23,929 nt of DNA from a virus. The DNA lies in the IMG/VR virus record IMGVR_UViG_3300020470_003465, positions 1 to 23,929 of that record. One strand, written 5' to 3'. A model generated the notes under the pieces. The model searched no databases, was not told the DNA's origin, and saw only the letters and a program-made list of their open reading frames with translations. Positions 1-4,773 of this stretch are shown here, piece by piece. Each line of letters starts with the position of its first letter. Position 1 is the first letter of the stretch. Both the position numbers and the translations under genes were made by a program.

Positions 1-179
1 TCTATTTGCGGTTCTTCTTCTACTTCCTCAACAGTTTCTATTATCTCTTCTTTCTCTTCAACAATAAAATCTTGAACAGAAGGGAGTTCCTCTGCGTTCT
101 CTTCTGTTATAAAATCTTCGACTGATGGAAGGTCATTATTGACCAAATCATCAATAGAAGGCAAGTCTTCTCTGGACAT
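1..179 (-). CDS. Acidic protein with LPSxxDF repeats, N-terminal part only
   Basis: Read directly from the bases: an ATG at 179..177 opens a frame that runs off the left edge after 59 codons. The visible N-terminus contains three copies of a short motif, LPSIDDLV (residues 6-13), LPSVEDFI (17-24) and LPSVQDFI (32-39). A strongly acidic, Glu-rich stretch follows (residues 41-56, mostly E with I/V). It lies 41 bp downstream of the small terminase gene, where the large terminase gp17 would be expected in T4 order, but the sequence does not resemble a gp17 N-terminus. No strong Shine-Dalgarno sequence is seen close to the ATG; the leader carries a small GGGA/TCCC hairpin at 203..216. I do not recognise the family. 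The repeated motif and acidic linker look like a protein-docking tail, but that is inference. The C-terminal part lies outside the window. Confidence 0.75.
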   Translation of the reverse strand, partial: MSREDLPSIDDLVNNDLPSVEDFITEENAEELPSVQDFIVEEKEEIIETVEEVEEEPQI

Positions 180-220
180 TTTATTAGTAACTTAAATACT
201 TCGGGATTTCTCTCCCAAGG

Positions 221-640
221 TTATTTAGGATCTTCCTTTAGTCCGTCCTTTAACATTTTTGCAAGGTCTGCAGTCGATCCAACAAATAAAGCATTATTGA
301 CTGTAGATGGTCCCTTGACCTTTTCTTCTGCTTCAACGTCCTTCAGTTTCTTTTGCAGATCCAATAACTTATCTGTTGCATCAGCAACATTTTTAATCAA
401 CTGACCTGCAACTTCATATGCTCTTGGCATCTCACTTTCTTGTGCAAGTTCAAGGACGCCGTTAAGAGCCTCTTGTCCCTTTTCTATGATAGAGTAAAGA
501 TTACCTCTAGTATATTCATAATCTTTTTTGATGTCATCAACACCCTCTTTTACCTTTTCAATTTTTTTCTCTACCACCTCTGGTTGAATAAGATCATCAT
601 CAGTGTTAAAAGCAGTATTCAATTCATTAAATTTAGACAT
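221..640 (-). CDS. gp16: Small terminase subunit, T4 gp16 homologue
   Basis: This 139-residue protein is the DNA-recognition and regulatory subunit of the packaging motor. It acts with the large terminase gp17 to initiate headful packaging at the capsid portal. Recognition rests on the central block from about residue 40, with DYEYTRGNLY, then KGQEALNG, RAYEV, ADATDKLLDLQKK and finally NALFVGSTADL, which parallels T4 gp16 (about 164 aa) as I recall it. The middle (about residues 20-110) is predicted to be mostly helical and coiled-coil, as expected for the ring-forming oligomer. The start is ATG at 640, and its A is shared with the TAA stop of gene 15 (TAATG), suggesting translational coupling. 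It ends CCT AAA TAA; these bases also spell CCTAAATA, a candidate late promoter for the next gene. It is somewhat shorter than T4 gp16. Confidence in identity is high. Confidence 0.92.
   Translation of the reverse strand: MSKFNELNTAFNTDDDLIQPEVVEKKIEKVKEGVDDIKKDYEYTRGNLYSIIEKGQEALNGVLELAQESEMPRAYEVAGQLIKNVADATDKLLDLQKKLKDVEAEEKVKGPSTVNNALFVGSTADLAKMLKDGLKEDPK
222..229 (-). promoter_or_regulatory. Candidate late promoter CCTAAATA before the acidic gene
   Basis: On the minus strand the end of gene 16 reads TCCTAAATAACC. The octamer differs from the T4 late consensus TATAAATA only in its first two bases, and its last bases form the TAA stop of gene 16. It lies 42 bases before the ATG of the next gene. 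Inferred from sequence and position only. Confidence 0.45.
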
Positions 641-1638
641 TAGAATGTACCACTAAATCCAAAGTCATCACCAACCTCAATTAGAGCATTATCTGCAGCG
701 TTGATAGCATGGACAGCAGATCCTCCAACATGAGTTTCAATTTGAGTTCCATCCTGACCTCGATTAACGGTAATCTTGTTACCACTAATTGACTTGATGA
801 ACATTTCCTCATCATCAATCGCAATATATGTTCCTTTAGTTAAAGTAGATCCATCTGCAACTTCAAAGGTCTTAGATGTTATTGACAGATCAGCACTAAG
901 AGTTGTTGCTGCATCTCCTGTATAATTCTTTGTTGCTCTGGGTAAAGAGGAGTAAGAATATTCTCTGGTTGTATTTGTGGTATCTGTACCAGTAAGGTAA
1001 CTGATAGTAGCCTTCTTGATAATATCCTTGGTCGCAGAGGATGCAGGACCAAACAGATATGTTTTCGCAGTAAACCTTAAGGTATAAAGAAGAACTCTTC
1101 TAGAAGTAAAATCTCCTTCATAATCATCTTGCATAGTAATGTTTTCTAACACCACAGGAATATCTCTTTTTTCCTGAAGTGCTTCAACCAACTCCACGGT
1201 GAGATTATAAGCTGGTTGAAAGTATGGTAAAATTTGTTCTACAATCTGAAGAGCGTCATCATTCAACTTTGACATGATTGACAGTTCAAATTGCATATTG
1301 TATGGAACAGGCATGAATGCCTTTTTGCTTTCTGTTCCACTGTCAGGATCTTTGACTGTGAATGTTTGAGTGGTGGTTACTTTTCTTGTGGGATCATAAG
1401 TTAATCCAGTAAACTCAAACGACATCCTTGGTAAGGTAATCGCAAATGGTTTATTCAGATCTGGAGATTGTTCTAATCTCGCTAAAAATTTCTGTGTAGG
1501 TCCATATGCTAAAGGAACTTTTACAACACTGACAACATTGTCCGAAGAATCTTCGTGTTTAATTGAAATGTTGTTAAACAGAGTACCAAAGGATATAATG
1601 GTCCTCCTCAAAATTTCGTTGTAAAAATACTCAAACAT
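640..1638 (-). CDS. gp15: Tail sheath stabiliser/completion protein, T4 gp15 homologue
   Basis: This 332-residue protein caps the finished tail and joins it to the neck. The N-terminus MFEYFYNEILRR and following LFNNISIK, plus IVEQILPYFQPAYN near residues 132-145, match T4 gp15 (MFGYFYN..., IVEQILPYFQPHFN) as I recall it. T4 gp15 is about 272 aa; the extra length here is a C-terminal module (about residues 245-312) with a beta pattern, an acidic EEMFI (277-281) and VNRGQDGT (291-298) followed by H303. The same type of module occurs in two other virion genes in this window. A ribosome site TAGGA lies at 1650..1646, seven bases before the ATG. The gene overlaps gp16 by one base. Upstream lie a CCTAAATA motif and an 8-bp inverted repeat. 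What is novel is the C-terminal addition, not the core identity. Confidence 0.92.
   Translation of the reverse strand: MFEYFYNEILRRTIISFGTLFNNISIKHEDSSDNVVSVVKVPLAYGPTQKFLARLEQSPDLNKPFAITLPRMSFEFTGLTYDPTRKVTTTQTFTVKDPDSGTESKKAFMPVPYNMQFELSIMSKLNDDALQIVEQILPYFQPAYNLTVELVEALQEKRDIPVVLENITMQDDYEGDFTSRRVLLYTLRFTAKTYLFGPASSATKDIIKKATISYLTGTDTTNTTREYSYSSLPRATKNYTGDAATTLSADLSITSKTFEVADGSTLTKGTYIAIDDEEMFIKSISGNKITVNRGQDGTQIETHVGGSAVHAINAADNALIEVGDDFGFSGTF
703..906 (-). other. C-terminal RGxxGT module added to gp15
   Basis: Residues 245-312 of gp15 form a beta-rich unit with KGTYIAIDDEEMFIKSISG then ITVNRGQDGT and H303. The T4 protein as I recall it ends before an equivalent segment. A similar unit lies in the DUF4815 protein (EEIIEYTNVSG ... 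IVRGTDPRTY) and in the giant protein (SEIMKIEGVG ... VRRPWLGT). Confidence 0.7.
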
Positions 1639-1651
1639 TTTTAAGTCCTAC

Positions 1652-1673
1652 AATATCTTTATATTAAGATATT
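1652..1673. repeat. AT-only inverted repeat in the gp14/gp15 spacer
   Basis: AATATCTT at 1652-1659 and AAGATATT at 1666-1673 are perfect 8-bp arms around a 6-base spacer. It lies just downstream of the CCTAAATA motif and upstream of the gp15 ribosome site, so it would sit at or next to the transcript start. No T-run follows on the minus strand, so it is not an obvious terminator for the local genes. Confidence 0.7.
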
Positions 1674-1675
1674 TT

Positions 1676-1683
1676 TATTTAGG
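1676..1683 (-). promoter_or_regulatory. Candidate late promoter CCTAAATA before gp15
   Basis: The minus strand reads TTCCCTAAATAAAAATATC. The TAA is the stop codon of gene 14, and the octamer lies 37 bases before the gp15 ATG. It keeps the TAAATA core of the T4 late promoter. An inverted repeat follows immediately. Confidence 0.5.
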
Positions 1684-3133
1684 GAATACCGAATGGGTTC
1701 TGCTCAGAGAAGTCTATGATAGCGTCTGCTTCTGTTTCAATGTTAATATTATCAGCAAATCCATCATCAGCAGGTTGATTATCTGATTTTCTTAATGGAT
1801 AAGTTGCACCAGATGTAGAACCAACAATATTTTCACCAACAGTAAACTCTCCAGTAACGGTGCCAACTTCAAGAACATTTTCTGTCGCATCCCATGTTCT
1901 GACTCTGGCTGTGGTTCCACTAGAGGAACCTGTAACAATTTCATTAAATGCAAACGTGCCTGAACCAGAACTCTCTGGATTTCCAACAACGATTGTTGGA
2001 GCAACTGAATATCCAAGACCAGCATTGGTAACGTGAATTGCAGAAATAGTTCCAGCAGCACTTACAATTGCGATGGCAGTCGCTGATGCAGTTGTAATAC
2101 CAGATTCAAATACCTCATCAGTAAACGAAATGGTAGGAGATACAGTGTATCCTCCACCACCAGAGGTGACTGTAATCAGACCCACCACACCATCACCGAT
2201 AACCGTTGTTGCTGCTGCCCCCGATCCACCTTGACCAGACGGGACGCTAAACTTAACAGTCGGAGCAACAGTATATCCTGCTCCAGAATTTGCGACGTTT
2301 ACTGCTTGTACTGATTGTAGTTTTGCGTTTGCATTAAGATTACAAACATTTATACCACCAATCATTGTTGCTATACCAACTGCTGTTGTGCCGCCAGCAG
2401 GTGCTGAAGTGACGCCAACGGTTGGAATGACGCTATATCCGCCACCTCTATTAGTGATATCGAAATACCTAACACCACCATCAAAGATAGCAGATGTTGC
2501 AGTTGCTGTTACTCCAGCACCAACCAAAGTAAGTGTTTGAGTTGGTCCTTGAATGGTATTGATACCATCATCAGTTTGTCCATCATAATCCTCACCAATG
2601 AGATTATTATCAATTTCATCTATACCAGTTGATATAACCTCATCTTCAAGACGGAAGAGTTCGCAGTAAAGTTCATAGACATAAAGGTTTTGAAGTTGGT
2701 AATATGGTTTTGCATATTCAACATCTTTGATCTCATAAATTCTATCATCAAGTGGGAACCAAATTAAGTCTCCACCTTTTGGTCTTGTGGATAATTTGAT
2801 ATTGGACTGATCTTCTATTAGAGGTGTAATATAATTTTCAAATCTTTCTCTTGATATAATAAGTCTCACTTCATCTTGAGACTGAATACCAAATTTTGAT
2901 AAGATGTTTCCAGCACCAGAATATTGATCGTAGTTGTCAATGTATGCTTCAAGAGGTAAAGCTAAGTCAAACTTTGATTGAACAACCTCTCTAATGACAG
3001 TATTTTCTGTCATATATTTTCTAGGCAGATAGAAGATATCTACTCCATATGTTCGGAGTTGTTCATTAATCAAGTCCTGAACAAGATTTTGTTCAGAAGT
3101 CGTGCCTTGAGTGAAAAACGGATTTAACACCAT
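1679..3133 (-). CDS. gp14: Neck protein, T4 gp14 homologue with a large beta-repeat insertion
   Basis: This 484-residue neck or head-completion protein works with gp13 to close the filled head and dock the tail. Residues 15-165 carry the conserved core: GVDIFYLPRKYM, YSGAGNILSKFGIQSQDEV, KGGDLIWFPLDDRIYEI and PYYQL, all with clear parallels in T4 gp14 (about 256 aa, from memory). The C-terminus NPFGIP recalls the SPFDNDF end of T4 gp14. Between about residues 195 and 450 there is an insertion absent from T4: four GxGYxxxPT repeats at 230, 284, 326 and 372, followed by two GE...SGxT units at 396-447. The start is ATG at 3133, four bases after the gp13 stop, with AGG as a weak ribosome site. 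The stop TAA at 1681..1679 is part of a CCCTAAATA motif. Core identity is confident; the role of the insertion is unknown. Confidence 0.9.
   Translation of the reverse strand: MVLNPFFTQGTTSEQNLVQDLINEQLRTYGVDIFYLPRKYMTENTVIREVVQSKFDLALPLEAYIDNYDQYSGAGNILSKFGIQSQDEVRLIISRERFENYITPLIEDQSNIKLSTRPKGGDLIWFPLDDRIYEIKDVEYAKPYYQLQNLYVYELYCELFRLEDEVISTGIDEIDNNLIGEDYDGQTDDGINTIQGPTQTLTLVGAGVTATATSAIFDGGVRYFDITNRGGGYSVIPTVGVTSAPAGGTTAVGIATMIGGINVCNLNANAKLQSVQAVNVANSGAGYTVAPTVKFSVPSGQGGSGAAATTVIGDGVVGLITVTSGGGGYTVSPTISFTDEVFESGITTASATAIAIVSAAGTISAIHVTNAGLGYSVAPTIVVGNPESSGSGTFAFNEIVTGSSSGTTARVRTWDATENVLEVGTVTGEFTVGENIVGSTSGATYPLRKSDNQPADDGFADNINIETEADAIIDFSEQNPFGIP
1949..2536 (-). repeat. Four GxGYxxxP(T) protein repeats inserted in gp14
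   Basis: Degenerate repeats of about 42-54 residues within gene 14: GGGYSVIPTV, GAGYTVAPTV, GGGYTVSPTI and GLGYSVAPTI, each preceded by a beta strand such as ITVTSG or IHVTNAG. The codons vary between copies, so similarity is kept at protein level. Confidence 0.85.
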
Positions 3134-3137
3134 GATA

Positions 3138-3974
3138 TCAACCTATCATATCCAGTGGAGGAAGTTCATAGGTGTTTGACATCTGCTCCCTAATAATTTC
3201 TAAATCTTTTTCTGCATCATCATAAATTTGTCTTCCATTTAATTCGATTCCTCCGGGTAACTTAACACCTTGGAATTTAATTAAGTTTTGACCCCACTGC
3301 CTTTTTATAAGAGCTGTAAGATACCTCTTTAAGAAAGAATCATTATATACTCTGGTAAAATCATTTGGATCTAAAAGTCTAGTGCAATCTATAACAAGAT
3401 AATCATCAACGCTAACAGATCCCCAATCAAGATCTAAGTAAAGTCTATCTTGTCTTTGATTAAATCTAATTTGTTTTTCTGTAGTGAGAAGAAAATCAAT
3501 ATCTTCAAGATATGTCTTTGTCATTGCATAAGTCAATAACTCAGTTGATCCCCAATAATAAATGTCGTTCAAAAATAACTGATATCTAACACTAAACATG
3601 TTATTAGTAACAGTGTTAGATCCGTCAAATCTGAAAATTTTTGTTATTCCGAGAACCTCAGGAGGAACCTGAAGATAGTTGCTATTCTCTTCATATTGAA
3701 ATGATGTTGGAGTTCCATTAATAGAAGCACTAGCACTGGTAGTGACGATACCAACTTCGTTTGTTCCTTTTCCCCTATCAATATCTGCTTGCGTAATCTT
3801 ATATTTTAAATATACCTGACCTACACCGTCAAAGTGTCTTTCATGAAAATACTGTAAGGCATCATCAACAAGATCATCTACTTGCTCATCGGCAACATTA
3901 ATTTCAAGCACTGGAGCTCCCAGTTGCCTTTTGCAATAATTGATTAGATCCGCTCTACTTGCTGGTTTTGCCAT
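3138..3974 (-). CDS. gp13: Neck protein, T4 gp13 homologue
   Basis: This 278-residue protein is a head-completion or neck subunit that assembles on the portal with gp14. The N-terminus resembles T4 gp13: RQLGAPVLEINV (residues 16-27), a helical DDLVDDALQYF segment, and HERHFDGVG. The C-terminus KFQGVKLPGGIELNGRQI followed by DDAEKDLEIIREQM also matches the T4 pattern (ARHQGMMLPGGVTVDGQ, from memory). T4 gp13 is about 309 aa, so the length fits. The start ATG at 3974 follows GTGGAATAA, in which GGA is a short ribosome site. Upstream, within the 26-bp gap to the preceding gene, lies a CCTAAATA candidate late promoter that overlaps that gene's stop codon. This protein has no inserted repeats, unlike gp14. 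The identity is secure; nothing odd is seen. Confidence 0.93.
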   Translation of the reverse strand: MAKPASRADLINYCKRQLGAPVLEINVADEQVDDLVDDALQYFHERHFDGVGQVYLKYKITQADIDRGKGTNEVGIVTTSASASINGTPTSFQYEENSNYLQVPPEVLGITKIFRFDGSNTVTNNMFSVRYQLFLNDIYYWGSTELLTYAMTKTYLEDIDFLLTTEKQIRFNQRQDRLYLDLDWGSVSVDDYLVIDCTRLLDPNDFTRVYNDSFLKRYLTALIKRQWGQNLIKFQGVKLPGGIELNGRQIYDDAEKDLEIIREQMSNTYELPPLDMIG

Positions 3975-3997
3975 TTATTCCACAAGTTTCCTAAGTG

Positions 3998-4005
3998 TAT
4001 TTAGG
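3998..4005 (-). promoter_or_regulatory. Candidate late promoter CCTAAATA before gp13
   Basis: The minus strand reads CACCCTAAATACACTTAGG. The TAA is the stop codon of the Ig-like gene, and the octamer lies 23 bases before the gp13 ATG. Same octamer as before gp15 and after gp16. Confidence 0.5.
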
Positions 4006-4387
4006 GTGCTGATGAGACTGGATTATAAACGTACACGTTTCCATTAGCAAGCGTGTAAAAAGTCCCACCTGCAGCGACTAAAATATCGTAAACATATCTA
4101 CCTTCTGTTGTTGCTCTGGTATCAGTTGAACCTAGAGAAATCTTCATTTTGCCATCATATGCACTAGTAAATCCAACAGTGAAAGATGAAGTTATTCCAA
4201 GTGTAGCTCCAACAGCAACACTCTTAGACATCGCTGCTGATCCAGAGTATCCTGTCAAATCAAAAGCGGCATTTGATGTTGTTTTGACATTCAAATTAAC
4301 TTCAAAATCAGATCCACCATACATTGTCAAATTCAAACCATATGGCACTCCTGAATCTGGATCGAAGGTGATATTTTTAGTTGCCAT
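4001..4387 (-). CDS. Small Ig-like beta virion protein, function unknown
   Basis: This is a 128-residue beta-rich protein. I place the start at the ATG at 4387 (MATKNITF...), with AGGTG at 4398..4394 six bases upstream. A GTG at 4396 would add three residues but would destroy that ribosome site. The pattern GSDFEVNLNV, then FDLTGYSGSAAM, a Gly/Lys turn with KISLG, T-T-E-GRYVYDILV and a final NGNVYVYNP resembles the immunoglobulin-like fold seen in baseplate upper proteins (BppU N-terminal type) and many small phage structural proteins. That comparison is from memory and is inference. It overlaps the end of the preceding 60-residue gene by 11 bp and precedes gp13, so it probably belongs to the virion. 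Its stop is GCA CCC TAA, merged with a CCTAAATA motif. No catalytic residues are evident. Confidence 0.7.
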   Translation of the reverse strand: MATKNITFDPDSGVPYGLNLTMYGGSDFEVNLNVKTTSNAAFDLTGYSGSAAMSKSVAVGATLGITSSFTVGFTSAYDGKMKISLGSTDTRATTEGRYVYDILVAAGGTFYTLANGNVYVYNPVSSAP

Positions 4388-4559
4388 CTGGTACACCTAT
4401 TATGGAAATTGTTTCTTGCTGCTTATAATAAAGTTTTGCAAAAGATTTTGCAATATTCTTAAGCATTTCACGATCATCACAATTATCTATATCAGTTGCA
4501 ATTTGCTGATATGCAAAACTTTTTGACAAGTTTTTTAGTTCGATAGTGTCAGGATCCAT
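4377..4559 (-). CDS. 60-residue helical protein, unknown
   Basis: A small gene of 60 codons with one of the best ribosome sites in the window, AAAGGAG at 4573..4567, seven bases before the ATG at 4559. It overlaps the upstream 74-residue gene by 11 bp and the downstream Ig-like gene by 11 bp. The protein is predicted to be two amphipathic helices: IELKNLSKSFAYQQIATDI and MLKNIAKSFAKLYYKQQETI, joined by DNCDDR. I believe short proteins of this pattern recur in marine T4-like phages next to baseplate genes, but I cannot name a function. There is a faint resemblance to the helical NblA phycobilisome-degradation adaptors in size and in a KLY segment, too weak to use as an annotation. The signal and tight packing make it very likely to be translated. 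Confidence 0.72.
   Translation of the reverse strand: MDPDTIELKNLSKSFAYQQIATDIDNCDDREMLKNIAKSFAKLYYKQQETISIIGVPDGN
4394..4398 (-). promoter_or_regulatory. Ribosome-binding site that decides the Ig-like gene start
   Basis: AGGTG on the minus strand, six bases before the ATG at 4387. The alternative GTG start at 4396 lies within this site, so the ATG is preferred. Confidence 0.6.
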
Positions 4560-4773
4560 GTAATAACTCCTTTAGTAAAGATTTAATTTCATCAATGTCA
4601 TCCTTCATGTTAGCAAGTTCTTGCTCCATGTTCTGTGTCTTATGATTCTTTTCACTTTTCACTTTACGTCTCGCAAGATATTGCTGATATTCTAAAGTGT
4701 TGACATTAACAACTGCATTTGTCTCAGGATCTCTTGCGAGATCCTTATGACCCTCTAATCCGTAAAAGTCCAT
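4549..4773 (-). CDS. 74-residue protein with C-terminal coiled coil, unknown
   Basis: A 74-codon gene whose ATG at 4773 shares its A with the TAA stop of the DUF4815 gene (TAATG), suggesting translational coupling to that very long message. The N-terminal half has the pattern GLEGHKDLARDPETNAVVN, then VNTLEYQQYLARRK, a type I recall in small conserved proteins of T4-like marine phages. The C-terminal half, from about residue 45, is a heptad-like helix with MEQELANMKDDIDEIKSLLKEL, a likely short coiled coil. It could be a small structural or chaperone protein for the large neighbour; this rests only on position and coiled coil. Its end overlaps the following gene by 11 bp. No enzymatic motif is present. 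Confidence 0.75.
   Translation of the reverse strand: MDFYGLEGHKDLARDPETNAVVNVNTLEYQQYLARRKVKSEKNHKTQNMEQELANMKDDIDEIKSLLKELLHGS
4567..4573 (-). promoter_or_regulatory. Strong ribosome-binding site of the 60-residue gene
   Basis: AAAGGAG on the minus strand, seven bases before the ATG at 4559. It lies inside the end of the upstream 74-residue gene and is a main reason to accept this very short gene. Confidence 0.8.

Noticed and set aside
203-216. GGGA/TCCC hairpin in the gp16 to acidic-gene spacer as a terminator
   Set aside because: The stem is only four pairs (extendable with a bulge) and no T-run follows on the transcribed strand.
1792-2061. Minus-strand frame of 89 codons inside gp14
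   Set aside because: It is the gp14 repeat region read in another frame; Leu/Gln-rich output with no independent start signal.
1949-2536. CRISPR-like or DNA-level tandem repeat
   Set aside because: Repeats are degenerate in DNA and regular only as protein; no conserved direct repeat with spacers is present anywhere in the window.
4394-4396. GTG start for the Ig-like gene
   Set aside because: It falls within the AGGTG ribosome site for the ATG three codons later.
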